Assembly: GCF_024626475.1 (NCBI RefSeq)
Contig: NZ_JANKHH010000003.1
Location: 62,001 to 126,000 of the forward strand
Source of the DNA: Parerythrobacter lacustris
GTDB taxonomy: Bacteria > Pseudomonadota > Alphaproteobacteria > Sphingomonadales > Sphingomonadaceae
Length of the DNA: 64,000 nt
Direction of reading: 5' to 3'
Under the pieces are notes generated by a model that saw only the letters and a program-made list of their open reading frames with translations, was not told the DNA's origin and made no database searches. The number at the start of each line of letters is the position of its first letter. The first letter of the stretch is position 1. Below are positions 18,186 through 27,486 of this stretch, piece after piece. The position numbers and the translations under genes are program-made.

Positions 18186-18199
18186 TTGCGCTGGATCAA
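18186..18199. promoter_or_regulatory. FNR-type box, ccoN side
   Basis: TTGCGCTGGATCAA has a perfect right half (ATCAA) and a relaxed left half (TTGCG). It ends 53 bases before the ccoN ATG, so a -41.5 position would place the transcript start near 18234, just ahead of the ribosome site. Confidence 0.7.
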
Positions 18200-18251
18200 A
18201 GTCCGTTCGCCCTGCCGCCCCTAAGGGCCGGTCGGAGAAACGGAGAATCTG

Positions 18252-19919
18252 ATGCAAGCTGAAGCTGCAATGGGCCGGGCAGGCCTGTGGTTCGGAGTGA
18301 TGCTGCTGGCGCTCGCCGCAGCGGTGATGGCGCATGACACGGGCTTCGCTTTCCACGCCGGGCTGGTCGCATTCGTGGCCTTCTGCCTGATGTGGATGTC
18401 GGCCAGTCGGTTCGACCCGGCCGGCAAGGCGGAAGGCTTTTTCCGTATGCCCGAGGGGCCATCGAAATACGATGATGCGCCGGTGCGCTGGGGCGTCATC
18501 GCAACGCTGTTCTGGGGCACGGCAGGCTTCCTCGCCGGACTTTACATTGCCTTGCAGCTGGCGTTTCCGGTGCTCAATTTCGAGCCCTACCTCAACTTCG
18601 GCCGGTTGCGCCCGCTGCACACCAGCGCGGTGATCTTTGCCTTCGGGGGCAATGCGCTGATCGCGACCAGCTTCTACATCGTTCAGCGCACATGCCGCAC
18701 GCAACTCGCTTTTCCTGGCCTCGCCCGGTTCGTGTTCTGGGGCTACCAGATGTTCATCGTTCTGGCGGCGAGCGGCTACCTCCTCGGTGTCACCCAGTCG
18801 AAGGAATATGCCGAACCCGAGTGGTATGTCGACCTGTGGTTGACCGCAGTCTGGCTCGCCTATCTCGCGGTGTTCGTCGGCACGATCGTCAAGCGGAAGG
18901 AGCCGCATATCTATGTGGCCAACTGGTTCTTCCTCGCCTTCATCGTCACCGTCGCGATGCTGCATGTGGTCAACAACCTGGCGATCCCGGTCAGTTTCCT
19001 CGGGTCGCGCAGCTACAGTGTGTTCGCCGGGGTGCAGGATGCGCTGACCCAGTGGTGGTACGGCCACAACGCGGTCGGCTTCTTCCTCACCGCCGGCTTC
19101 CTCGCGATGATGTATTACTTCGTGCCCAAGCAGGCCGAGCGGCCGGTCTACTCCTATCGCCTTTCCATCATCCACTTCTGGTCGCTGATCTTCCTCTACA
19201 TCTGGGCGGGTCCGCACCACCTGCATTACACCGCGCTGCCCGACTGGGCACAGACACTGGGCATGGTGTTCTCGATCATGCTGTGGATGCCCAGCTGGGG
19301 CGGGATGATCAACGGGCTGATGACGCTCAACGGTGCGTGGGACAAGATCCGCACCGACCCGATCATCCGGATGATGGTGATGGCGCTGGCCTTCTATGGC
19401 ATGAGCACCTTCGAAGGCCCGATGATGAGCATCAAGGCGGTCAACAGCCTGAGCCATTACACCGACTGGACCATCGGCCACGTCCATTCCGGCGCGCTGG
19501 GCTGGAACGGCATGATCACCTTCGCTTGCATCTACTACCTCGTCCCGCGGCTGTGGAAACGGACACGGATGTATTCGCTGCGGATGATCAACTGGCACTT
19601 CTGGCTCGCGACGCTGGGGATTGTTTTCTACGCCGCCAGCATGTGGGTGGCGGGGATCACCCAGGGCCTGATGTGGCGCGAGTACGGAGCCGACGGTTAT
19701 CTGGTGAACAGCTTCGCCGACACCGTCGCTGCTTTGCACCCGATGTATGTGCTGCGCGCATTCGGCGGCGGGCTCTATCTCGCCGGTTTCGTGGTGATGC
19801 TGTGGAACGTGGCCCAGACGCTGGCCGGCAGGCTGCGCAGCGAAGCGCCGATGACCGAGACCCCCTACGACCCCGATGCCGACCGTCCGCTCCCCGCCGA
19901 CGCCGTCCCAGCCGAATAG
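18252..19919 (+). CDS. ccoN: cbb3-type cytochrome c oxidase subunit I
   Basis: A 555-residue, 12-plus-helix catalytic subunit. Haem and CuB ligands are visible: His in [37 protein letters not shown], and the paired His of [13 protein letters not shown]. It reduces oxygen to water at the low-spin haem b / haem b3-CuB centre with high affinity. It is preceded by GGAGA and an FNR-type box. It is first of a run in which most neighbours overlap by a few bases. Confidence 0.97.
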   Translation: MQAEAAMGRAGLWFGVMLLALAAAVMAHDTGFAFHAGLVAFVAFCLMWMSASRFDPAGKAEGFFRMPEGPSKYDDAPVRWGVIATLFWGTAGFLAGLYIALQLAFPVLNFEPYLNFGRLRPLHTSAVIFAFGGNALIATSFYIVQRTCRTQLAFPGLARFVFWGYQMFIVLAASGYLLGVTQSKEYAEPEWYVDLWLTAVWLAYLAVFVGTIVKRKEPHIYVANWFFLAFIVTVAMLHVVNNLAIPVSFLGSRSYSVFAGVQDALTQWWYGHNAVGFFLTAGFLAMMYYFVPKQAERPVYSYRLSIIHFWSLIFLYIWAGPHHLHYTALPDWAQTLGMVFSIMLWMPSWGGMINGLMTLNGAWDKIRTDPIIRMMVMALAFYGMSTFEGPMMSIKAVNSLSHYTDWTIGHVHSGALGWNGMITFACIYYLVPRLWKRTRMYSLRMINWHFWLATLGIVFYAASMWVAGITQGLMWREYGADGYLVNSFADTVAALHPMYVLRAFGGGLYLAGFVVMLWNVAQTLAGRLRSEAPMTETPYDPDADRPLPADAVPAE

Positions 19920-19929
19920 GAACCGACCG

Positions 19930-20691
19930 ATGACCGATACCGGCAAGCAACCGTTCGAGCGGCACAAGAAGCTTGAGAAGAACGTCACCCTGCTGGCGGC
20001 GGCGACCTTCCTGACCGTCGCGGTGGGCGGGATAGTGGAAATCGCTCCGCTGTTCTGGATCGACAACACGATCGAGAAGGTCGACGGCATGCGGCCCTAC
20101 AGCCCGCTCGAACTCGCGGGGCGCGACATCTACATTCGCGAGGGCTGTTACACCTGCCACAGCCAGATGATCCGCCCGTTCCGCGACGAGGTCGAGCGCT
20201 ACGGCCACTACAGCCTGGCGGCGGAATCGATGTACGATCATCCGTTCCAGTGGGGCTCCAAGCGGACCGGGCCGGACCTCGCGCGGGTCGGTGGGCGCTA
20301 TTCCGACGCGTGGCACGTCCAGCACCTGCGCGACCCGCAAAGCGTGGTGCCCGAAAGCGTGATGCCGCAATACGGCTTCCTTGCCGACACGCCGCTCAAC
20401 GTCGCCGACCCCTCGGCCAACCTTGCCGCCCTGCGCAATATCGGCGTGCCCTACACCAAGGACGACGTCGCCAAGGCACCCGCCGACCTCGCAGCGCAGG
20501 CCGATCCCGAAGCCGACCCGGGCGATCTCGCAGCGCGCTATCCCAAGGCGCAGATCCGCGACTTCGACGGCGATCCGGCACGGGTGACGGAGATGGATGC
20601 GCTGGTCGCCTATCTCCAGATGCTTGGCACGCTGGTCGATGTGAACAGCGCGGCGGCGCAGGAAGAACTCGCGACGGAGAAGGGCCGATGA
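19930..20691 (+). CDS. ccoO: cbb3-type cytochrome c oxidase subunit II (monohaem)
   Basis: A 253-residue subunit starting 10 bases after ccoN. One N-terminal membrane anchor (~20-40) is followed by the haem c site CYTCHSQ and an axial Met probably in ESVMPQYG. It passes electrons from CcoP to CcoN. An earlier in-frame ATG at 19876 lies inside ccoN; I prefer 19930, which gives the standard N-terminus. Confidence 0.96.
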   Translation: MTDTGKQPFERHKKLEKNVTLLAAATFLTVAVGGIVEIAPLFWIDNTIEKVDGMRPYSPLELAGRDIYIREGCYTCHSQMIRPFRDEVERYGHYSLAAESMYDHPFQWGSKRTGPDLARVGGRYSDAWHVQHLRDPQSVVPESVMPQYGFLADTPLNVADPSANLAALRNIGVPYTKDDVAKAPADLAAQADPEADPGDLAARYPKAQIRDFDGDPARVTEMDALVAYLQMLGTLVDVNSAAAQEELATEKGR

Positions 20692-20852
20692 GCGTCTACG
20701 AGACCCTGCGGCATTTCGCCGACAGCTACGGCCTCGCGGCGATGATGCTGGTTTTTGTGGTGCTCTGCGCCTGGCCCTTCCTACCCGGCCCGCGCGCCCG
20801 CGCGGACGAAGCGGCGAATTCCATTTTCGAAGGACAAGACGATGGCGAATGA
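20688..20852 (+). CDS. ccoQ: cbb3-type oxidase small subunit
   Basis: A 54-residue single-span protein (hydrophobic ~16-33, [19 protein letters not shown]) with an acidic tail. It overlaps the ccoO stop by 4 bases (ATGA). CcoQ stabilises the CcoNOP complex. It is a typical length and in its usual place between ccoO and ccoP. Confidence 0.93.
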   Translation: MSVYETLRHFADSYGLAAMMLVFVVLCAWPFLPGPRARADEAANSIFEGQDDGE

Positions 20853-21780
20853 GCGCCCCGACACAAAGCGCATCGACGAAGCGACCGGAACCGGCTTCGT
20901 CGGTCACGAGTGGGACGGGATCGAGGAACTCGATACCCCGATGCCGCGCTGGTGGCTGTGGACCTTCTACCTGACCATCGCATGGGCGCTGGTCTACGTC
21001 GTGCTCTATCCGGCTTGGCCGCTGATCGCGAAAGGAACGGAAGGCACGCTCGGCTGGACCAGCCGCGGCCAGCTCGCCGCGGAAATGGGCGATGCCGAAA
21101 AGGCGCGCGCCGAGTTGAACCGGCAGATTGCGACCGTCTCGCTCGCCGACCTTCAGGCCGACCCCGAGCTTATGAGCAAGGCGGTGGCCGGCGGCGCGGC
21201 GGCGTTCAAGGTCAACTGCATCCAGTGCCACGGGACGGGAGCTGCGGGCAGCCAAGGTCTCGGCTATCCCAACCTTGCTGACGACGACTGGCTGTGGGGC
21301 GGCGATCTCGCCGCGATCGAAATCACGCTCAAACACGGGATCCGCGATGCGGGCGACGGCGAAACGCGGATCAGCGCAATGCCGCCGTTCGCCGGGGTCT
21401 TCGACCAGAGCCAGCTAAGCGCGCTGGCCGACCATGTGCTGTCGTTCAGCGGCAAGGCGAAATCCAGTCCGGTCGGCGCGCAGATATATGCCGACAACTG
21501 CGTCGCGTGCCATGGCGAGAAAGGTCAGGGCGACCGGGTGCAAGGCGCGCCGCGCCTGTCCGACGCGATCTGGCTTTATGGCGGGACGAGGGAAGAGATC
21601 ATCCGCCAGGTGCTCGATCCGCACATGGGGATGATGCCGGCGTGGGGCAAACGGCTCGATCCGGTGACCATCAGAATGCTGGCAGCCTATGTCCATTCGC
21701 TCGGGGGCGGCGAAGACTTCGCGACGGTCGAAGCGAAGGGTGAGCAGACCCCGGCGGTGGACGGCGATGAACAGCCCTAG
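20842..21780 (+). CDS. ccoP: cbb3-type cytochrome c oxidase subunit III (dihaem)
   Basis: A 312-residue subunit starting inside ccoQ (11-base overlap). One membrane span at ~36-55 (WWLWTFYLTIAWALVYVVL) is followed by two class I cytochrome domains, with haem sites CIQCH and CVACH and axial-Met loops AMPPFAG and GMMPAWG. It accepts electrons from soluble or membrane cytochrome c. The earlier in-frame start at 20755 is rejected because it lies within ccoQ. Confidence 0.96.
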   Translation: MANERPDTKRIDEATGTGFVGHEWDGIEELDTPMPRWWLWTFYLTIAWALVYVVLYPAWPLIAKGTEGTLGWTSRGQLAAEMGDAEKARAELNRQIATVSLADLQADPELMSKAVAGGAAAFKVNCIQCHGTGAAGSQGLGYPNLADDDWLWGGDLAAIEITLKHGIRDAGDGETRISAMPPFAGVFDQSQLSALADHVLSFSGKAKSSPVGAQIYADNCVACHGEKGQGDRVQGAPRLSDAIWLYGGTREEIIRQVLDPHMGMMPAWGKRLDPVTIRMLAAYVHSLGGGEDFATVEAKGEQTPAVDGDEQP

Positions 21781-23218
21781 CCACATTCCCCACCTTCCTG
21801 GAGCGGGCCTCTACGAGAGTAGCCGGACGGTCCACAACAAGCGGATCGACGGGCCGTTCCGCCGGTTCAAGTGGCTGGTCATGTTGGTCACGCTGGCGAT
21901 CTACTACGGCACGCCGTGGCTCCGGTGGGATCGCGGCCCCTATGCGCCGGACCAGGCGGTGCTGGTCGATCTTGCCAACCGGCGGTTCTACATGTTCGGG
22001 ATCGAGATCTGGCCGCACGAATTCTATTTCGTCGCGGGACTGCTGATCATGGCGGGGATCGGGTTGTTCCTCGTCACCAGCGCGGTCGGCCGGGCATGGT
22101 GCGGCTATTCCTGCCCGCAGACGGTGTGGACCGACCTGTTCCAGCATGTCGACCGCTTGATCGACGGGGACCGCAATGCCCGCATCCGGCTGGACAATGC
22201 GCCCTGGACCTGGGGCAAGGTTATGCGCCGCGCCTTCAAGTGGGCGATCTACCTCGTCATCGGCTTCTGGACCGGCGGCGCGTGGATCATGTATTTCGCC
22301 GATGCACCAACACTGGTGTACGAATTCTGGCGCGGCGAGGCCGCCCCGGCCGCCTACATTACAGTCGCCGTGCTGACGCTCACCACCGTCACGCTCGGCG
22401 GTTTCATGCGCGAGCAGGTGTGCATCTACATGTGCCCATGGCCGCGCATCCAGACCGCGATGATGGACGAGAAATCGCTCCTGGTGACCTACAAGGACTG
22501 GCGCGGCGAGCCGCGCGGCAGCCTCAAGAAGGCGGAGAAGAACCCCGGCGCTTTCGGCGACTGCATCGATTGCCAGCAATGCGTGGCGGTGTGCCCGACC
22601 GGCTGGGATATCCGCAAGGGGCCGGATATCTCCTGCATCACCTGCGCGCTGTGCATCGATGCCTGCGATAGGGTGATGAAGGATATCGGCCGCCCGCGCG
22701 GCTTGATCGACTATGCCACACTGGAGGATTGCGCGCGCGAGCAGTCGGGTGAGGCACCGCGTCCCGCGTGGAAGGCGCTGCTGCGCCCGCGCACGCTGGC
22801 CTATCTGCTGATCTGGAGCAGCATCGGGCTTGCCCTGCTGTTTGCGCTCGGCACCCGCAGCCGGACCGACCTCACCGTGTCGCCCGATCGCAACCCGCCC
22901 TTCATGCTGATGAGCGATGGATCGGTACGCAATTCCTATACGCTCAAGCTGCGCAATATGGAGAACCGCCCGCGCACGATGGACGTCGCGCTGGAGCGCC
23001 TGCCCGGTGCCACCATGTGGACCGGGACGCAGGGCAAGGACAGCGCGGCAGCGCGGCAGCGGGTCGAAGTCCCGGCCGACCAGACCCTGACCCTGCGCGC
23101 CTATGTCCAGGCACCCCAAGGAACCCGCCCGACCGAGCTCGCCTTCCGCCTGACGGCGCTCGACGAAAAGGGCGAAAGCGACGTCGGCGAAACCACGTTC
23201 GACGCACCGGAGCAATGA
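21767..23218 (+). CDS. ccoG: Cytochrome oxidase assembly protein / Cu(II) reductase
   Basis: A 483-residue membrane iron-sulfur protein overlapping ccoP by 14 bases. Hydrophobic spans alternate with the CGYSCPQTVW motif and two clustered Cys sets: CIDCQQCVAVCP and CITCALCIDACD, for two [4Fe-4S] centres. The C-terminal ~130 residues form an Ig-like periplasmic domain after a last span. CcoG is known to reduce copper for insertion into the CuB site. The start at 21767 is chosen over 21689, which lies in ccoP. Confidence 0.94.
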   Translation: MNSPSHIPHLPGAGLYESSRTVHNKRIDGPFRRFKWLVMLVTLAIYYGTPWLRWDRGPYAPDQAVLVDLANRRFYMFGIEIWPHEFYFVAGLLIMAGIGLFLVTSAVGRAWCGYSCPQTVWTDLFQHVDRLIDGDRNARIRLDNAPWTWGKVMRRAFKWAIYLVIGFWTGGAWIMYFADAPTLVYEFWRGEAAPAAYITVAVLTLTTVTLGGFMREQVCIYMCPWPRIQTAMMDEKSLLVTYKDWRGEPRGSLKKAEKNPGAFGDCIDCQQCVAVCPTGWDIRKGPDISCITCALCIDACDRVMKDIGRPRGLIDYATLEDCAREQSGEAPRPAWKALLRPRTLAYLLIWSSIGLALLFALGTRSRTDLTVSPDRNPPFMLMSDGSVRNSYTLKLRNMENRPRTMDVALERLPGATMWTGTQGKDSAAARQRVEVPADQTLTLRAYVQAPQGTRPTELAFRLTALDEKGESDVGETTFDAPEQ

Positions 23219-23667
23219 GCATGACAAGGAACTTCACCGGCTGGCATTTCGCCGCGATCATGGTCACAGGATTTGGCATCGTGGTGGCGGTCAATCTGTT
23301 GATGGCCTCGCTCGCGGTGGGCAGCTTCGGCGGGGTGGTGGTCGAGAACTCCTATGTCGCGAGTCAGAACTTCAACACCTGGCTCGCCGCAGCCGCGCGC
23401 GCCAACACCTTGGGATGGCGGGCCGACGTCGTCCGCTCGGGCAGCGGACGGCTGGAGGTTCAGACCGACGGGCTGCCCGAAGGCGCCCAGGTGACCGCAG
23501 AACTGCGCCATCCGCTGGGCCGGGAGCTGCCACTCGAATGGGACCTCAGGCCTTTGGGCGGAGGCCTTTTCGCAAGCACCGAACGCCTCCCCGAAGGACG
23601 CTGGATTGCCCGTATCGTGATGACGGCGGGTGACCGGGAAATGCGCATCGAGAAGCCGCTCGAATGA
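23215..23667 (+). CDS. ccoH: cbb3 oxidase assembly protein FixH family
   Basis: A 150-residue protein with one N-terminal membrane span (WHFAAIMVTGFGIVVAVNLLMA) and a periplasmic domain, the FixH/CcoH layout. Starts at 23215 (overlapping the ccoG stop, ATGA) or two codons later. It assists assembly of the oxidase complex between CcoG and the CcoI copper pump. Confidence 0.92.
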   Translation: MSMTRNFTGWHFAAIMVTGFGIVVAVNLLMASLAVGSFGGVVVENSYVASQNFNTWLAAAARANTLGWRADVVRSGSGRLEVQTDGLPEGAQVTAELRHPLGRELPLEWDLRPLGGGLFASTERLPEGRWIARIVMTAGDREMRIEKPLE

Positions 23668-25787
23668 ATGCTCCTTTCCCAATCGAGCAGGTTGCGACGC
23701 CCGATCTGGTCGACACGCGCTTCACCGTGCCGGGCATGCGCTGCGCCGGGTGCATCGCCAAGATCGAGCGCGGACTGGGCGAGGTCGAGGGGGTCGAGGC
23801 CGCGCGGGTCAATTTCTCCGCCAGGCGGGTAGCAGTGCGGCACCATGCCGCGCTGGACGAGGATGCGCTGCTGTCCGCGATCGGGAAACTTGGTTTCGAA
23901 GCGCAGATTGCGGCAGCCAATCCGTTGGGGGAGGACGACCGGGAAAGCCGCAAGCTGGTGACTGCGCTGGCGGTGGCGGGCTTCGGCATGATGAACATCA
24001 TGCTGTTATCGGTTGGCGTGTGGTCGGGCGCGGGCGGGGTGACCCGCGAGATGTTTCATTGGCTTTCGGCGCTGATCGCCCTGCCGGTGGTCGCATACTC
24101 GGGCCGCCCGTTCTTTTCCTCGGCGCTGATGGCGCTGCGCTACGGGCGGACCAATATGGATGTGCCGATCTCGATCGGCGTCCTGCTGGCGACCGGCCTC
24201 AGCCTCTACGAAACGCTGACCGGCGGCGAGCACGCCTATTTCGACGGCGCGGTGATGCTGCTGTTCTTCCTGCTCGCAGGGCGCGCGCTCGATGCCGCGA
24301 TGCGCAGCCGCACCCGCGCGGGAATCGGAGCGTTGCTGAGCCGGATGGGCAAAAGTGCGAGCGTGATCCAGACCGATGGCGGCACCCGGAGGATGCTGGC
24401 GGAAGACCTGTTCCCAGGGATGGTGATGCTGGTCGCGGCAGGCGAGGCGCTGGCAGCGGACGGCGAGGTTATCGAGGGATCGGGCGCGGTCGACAATGCC
24501 ATGCTGACGGGCGAGAGCGCGCCCGAACCGGTCACCATCGGTGATGCGGTCCACGCCGGGGCGATCAACCTGACAGCCGCGCTCAAGGTGCGGATCACCG
24601 CGACGCAAGGCGACACCGCGATTGCCGAAATTGCCCGGTTGATGGACGAGGCAGGGCAATCGCGCAGCAGCTATGTCCGGATCGCGGACCGCGCCGCGCG
24701 GCTCTATGCTCCAGCGGTACATACGCTGGCCTTGCTGGCGTTTGCCGGGTGGATGATTGCCGGGGCAGGCTGGTACCAATCGCTGGTGATCGCCATCGCG
24801 GTGCTGATCATCACCTGCCCCTGCGCGATGGGGCTGGCGGTGCCGGCAGCGCAAGTCGTGGCGAGCAATGCGCTGCTAAAGCACGGCCTGCTGGTGAAGG
24901 ACGGCAGCGCGCTCGAGCGGCTGGCCGAAGTCGATTGCGCGCTGTTCGACAAGACGGGGACGCTGACCCTGGGCGAACCGCGGCCGGAGATCGGCGCGCT
25001 CGGCCAGACCCAGTGCAGCGTCGCGCTGGGTCTGGCCGAGCACAGCCGTCACCCGCTCAGCCGCGGGCTTGCGACGGCTTTGCGCGAGGCCGGCGTCGTT
25101 CCCTCGCAAATCTCCGAGGTGCACGAGGTCGCCGGCCATGGCCTTTCCGGCTGCTGGGACGGCAAAGATGTAGCCTTCGAACGCGTCGAAGGTGGTGACG
25201 AGGGACTCGCTACCCGGTTTCGCATCGCCGACCGGGCAATCACGATCCCTTTCGCCGATCCGGTGCGCCGCGATGCGGGCGCGGTGATCGAGGCGTTGCG
25301 CCGCGATGGAATCGACAGCCGCATCATCTCGGGTGACCGCATCGAAACTGTCGAGGCGGTTGCCCGCCGGCTGGGTGTCGCGGGGCAGGGCGGTGTTACT
25401 CCGGCCGAGAAGCTGGACATTCTCGAGCAGGCCAAGGCCGAGGGGCGCAAGCCGTTGATGGTGGGCGACGGGCTCAACGACGGGCCTGCGCTGGCGGCCG
25501 CGCATGCCTCGATCGCTCCCGGAACCGCGAGCGACGCCAGCCAGCAGGCGGCCGATGCGGTGTTCGTCGGTGCAGCGCTGATGCCGGTCGCGCTGGCGGT
25601 ACAGGTGGCCAGGGCAACAATGCGCATCGTGCGGCAGAACTTCGCCTTCGCGATCCTCTACAATCTCTGCGCTGTACCGCTGGCGCTGGCAGGACTGGTC
25701 ACGCCGATGATAGCCGCGATCGCCATGTCGACCAGCTCGCTGGTGGTGGTCGCCAATTCGCTGCGGCTCGCAAGGGCGGCACGATGA
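23664..25787 (+). CDS. ccoI: Copper-exporting P1B-type ATPase for cbb3 assembly
   Basis: A 707-residue P-type ATPase overlapping ccoH by 4 bases. An N-terminal heavy-metal domain with MRCAGC near residue 27 is followed by membrane helices, the actuator TGES, the ion-site CPC (ITCPCAMG), the phosphorylation motif DKTGTLTLG and the hinge VGDGLNDGPAL. CcoI/FixI pumps deliver Cu(I) to the periplasm for oxidase maturation rather than for resistance. Its location in the cco run supports that role. Confidence 0.95.
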   Translation: MNAPFPIEQVATPDLVDTRFTVPGMRCAGCIAKIERGLGEVEGVEAARVNFSARRVAVRHHAALDEDALLSAIGKLGFEAQIAAANPLGEDDRESRKLVTALAVAGFGMMNIMLLSVGVWSGAGGVTREMFHWLSALIALPVVAYSGRPFFSSALMALRYGRTNMDVPISIGVLLATGLSLYETLTGGEHAYFDGAVMLLFFLLAGRALDAAMRSRTRAGIGALLSRMGKSASVIQTDGGTRRMLAEDLFPGMVMLVAAGEALAADGEVIEGSGAVDNAMLTGESAPEPVTIGDAVHAGAINLTAALKVRITATQGDTAIAEIARLMDEAGQSRSSYVRIADRAARLYAPAVHTLALLAFAGWMIAGAGWYQSLVIAIAVLIITCPCAMGLAVPAAQVVASNALLKHGLLVKDGSALERLAEVDCALFDKTGTLTLGEPRPEIGALGQTQCSVALGLAEHSRHPLSRGLATALREAGVVPSQISEVHEVAGHGLSGCWDGKDVAFERVEGGDEGLATRFRIADRAITIPFADPVRRDAGAVIEALRRDGIDSRIISGDRIETVEAVARRLGVAGQGGVTPAEKLDILEQAKAEGRKPLMVGDGLNDGPALAAAHASIAPGTASDASQQAADAVFVGAALMPVALAVQVARATMRIVRQNFAFAILYNLCAVPLALAGLVTPMIAAIAMSTSSLVVVANSLRLARAAR

Positions 25788-25930
25788 GCGGCCTTGTTCT
25801 CCTCATCCCCATCGCGCTCGGCATGGGCGGGCTCGGGCTTGCGGTGTTCTTCTGGGCGATGCGCAACGGCCAGTTCGAGGACCTCGACGGAGCCGCCAAC
25901 CGCATCCTGATCGAGGACGAGGAACAATGA
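25784..25930 (+). CDS. ccoS: cbb3 oxidase maturation protein, small membrane protein
   Basis: A 48-residue protein, one span (LVLLIPIALGMGGLGLAVFFW) and the tail FEDLDGAANRIL, the family signature. It overlaps ccoI by 4 bases. CcoS is needed for haem and copper insertion. Confidence 0.93.
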   Translation: MSGLVLLIPIALGMGGLGLAVFFWAMRNGQFEDLDGAANRILIEDEEQ

Positions 25931-26136
25931 AGGATGCGCTGTTCACTCTGGCGGCGATGATCCCCGCAGCGATCGGGCCGCTCCCGGTTGACCAAAAGCC
26001 GATTTCCGCCGGGCTGTGCGGCGGCGGCTCGATCGAATTCGACATCCCGCAGCGCCAGCCCCGTCAAAAGGAACCCTGCCATGCAGTGGGCTGCCATACG
26101 GGCGGTTGCCGCAAGCGGTTTGATCCAGCGCAATGA
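25927..26136 (+). CDS. Small Cys-rich exported protein in the cco operon, function unknown
   Basis: A 69-residue protein wedged between ccoS and hemN, overlapping both by 4 bases (ATGA each), so it is almost certainly translated with them. The N-terminus is a hydrophobic stretch (ALFTLAAMIPAAIG) that could be a signal peptide or anchor. The C-terminal half carries four Cys, three of them in CHAVGCHTGGC (Cys-His-x3-Cys-His-x3-Cys), a plausible soft-metal site. I recognise no family. Its place beside a copper pump and copper reductase suggests copper handling or oxidase maturation. Confidence 0.75.
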   Translation: MKDALFTLAAMIPAAIGPLPVDQKPISAGLCGGGSIEFDIPQRQPRQKEPCHAVGCHTGGCRKRFDPAQ

Positions 26137-27482
26137 CACTGCCGGCCATCACCCCCATTACGCAGGGCATGTGGCCCTATCATCCCGATCTGCTCGCGAC
26201 CCCGGTGCCGCGCTACACCAGCTATCCGACCGCAGCCGAGTTCGGCGCGCTGCCAACCGATGCCTATCGCATCGCGCTCGAAGGGGCAGCGGGCGATGTC
26301 TCGCTCTATGTCCACATCCCTTTCTGCGAGAGGATCTGCTATTACTGCGGGTGCAACACGGGCCATGCGGGGCGCAGGCAGCGGCTCGACTCCTATCTCG
26401 CGGCATTGCACCGCGAGATCGAAACGGTCGCCTCGCTGCTGCCCCGCAACACCCGTGTGCGGCGCGTTTCCTTCGGCGGCGGCAGCCCCAATGCCATCAC
26501 GCCGGTCGACTTCGTCCGCCTGATCGACAGCCTGACGGTCAATTTCCATCTTGCCTCGCCGGTGCTGTCGATCGAACTCGACCCGCGCACCATGACTGCC
26601 GACTGGGGCGAGGTGATCGGCAAGGTCGGGATCGAGCGCGCGAGCATGGGGGTGCAGACCTTCGCCGGTCATTGCCAGCAAGCGATCGGGCGCGAGCAGA
26701 GCGAGGATTGCATCGTCCGCGCGGTCGACTGGCTGCGCCAGGCGGGCGTTTCATCGCTCAACTTCGACCTGATGTACGGGCTGCCCGGCCAGTCGGGCGA
26801 CGACCTGCTCGACAGCCTGCACCGCAGCCGCGTGCTGGGTGCGGACCGGATCGCGCTGTTCGGCTATGCCCATGTGCCGCATCTCGTGCCGCGCCAGAAG
26901 GTGATCGATGCCAGTGCATTACCCGGGCAGGAGGAACGCTTTGCCATGGCCGCTCTGGGATATGCCTATCTGTGCACCCATGGCTATGTCCCGGTCGGCT
27001 TCGACCACTTCGCGCGGCCCGGCGGTGACCCGCTGGCGCGGGCAGCCATCGACGGGACACTGCATCGCAACTTTCAGGGCTTCACCGACGACGGTGCGCC
27101 GGTGCTGATCGGGCTCGGCAGTTCGGCGATCAGCAGCTTCCCGCAACTGCTCGCCCAGAACGAAAAGAACAGTGGGCGCTATCGCATGCTGGCGGGGGAG
27201 GGCCGGCTGGCCGCATCGCACGGCATAGTTCGCTCGCCGCAGGACCGCCTGCGCGGAGAAATCATCGAGCATCTGCTATGTCGCGGGTCGGCCCTGCTGC
27301 CTCCCTGCGTTCTGGCACACCTGCCTGCGGGGCTGCCGGAGTTCCTCGCGCGTGGGCTGGCGTCGCTCGACGGGGCGCGGCTGTCGATCCTGCCCGAGGG
27401 ATTGCCCTATTCGCGCACCATTGCCGCGCTGTTCGATCCCTATCGTCAGCAGTCGCCTCGCCGCTTCAGTTCGGCTGTCTGA
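26133..27482 (+). CDS. hemN: Oxygen-independent coproporphyrinogen III oxidase (radical SAM)
   Basis: A 449-residue radical-SAM enzyme with CERICYYCGC (C65-x3-C69-x2-C72, then C74) binding the [4Fe-4S] cluster, the GGGSPN SAM loop and a HemN C-terminal domain. It decarboxylates coproporphyrinogen III to protoporphyrinogen IX without oxygen, supplying haem when oxygen is low. It overlaps the Cys-rich gene by 4 bases and closes the FNR-controlled run. Length is standard. Confidence 0.95.
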   Translation: MTLPAITPITQGMWPYHPDLLATPVPRYTSYPTAAEFGALPTDAYRIALEGAAGDVSLYVHIPFCERICYYCGCNTGHAGRRQRLDSYLAALHREIETVASLLPRNTRVRRVSFGGGSPNAITPVDFVRLIDSLTVNFHLASPVLSIELDPRTMTADWGEVIGKVGIERASMGVQTFAGHCQQAIGREQSEDCIVRAVDWLRQAGVSSLNFDLMYGLPGQSGDDLLDSLHRSRVLGADRIALFGYAHVPHLVPRQKVIDASALPGQEERFAMAALGYAYLCTHGYVPVGFDHFARPGGDPLARAAIDGTLHRNFQGFTDDGAPVLIGLGSSAISSFPQLLAQNEKNSGRYRMLAGEGRLAASHGIVRSPQDRLRGEIIEHLLCRGSALLPPCVLAHLPAGLPEFLARGLASLDGARLSILPEGLPYSRTIAALFDPYRQQSPRRFSSAV

Positions 27483-27486
27483 TCGC

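Noticed and set aside
26040-26132. A separate FNR box and promoter before hemN
   Set aside because: No TTGAT-N4-ATCAA-like sequence, and hemN overlaps the preceding gene.
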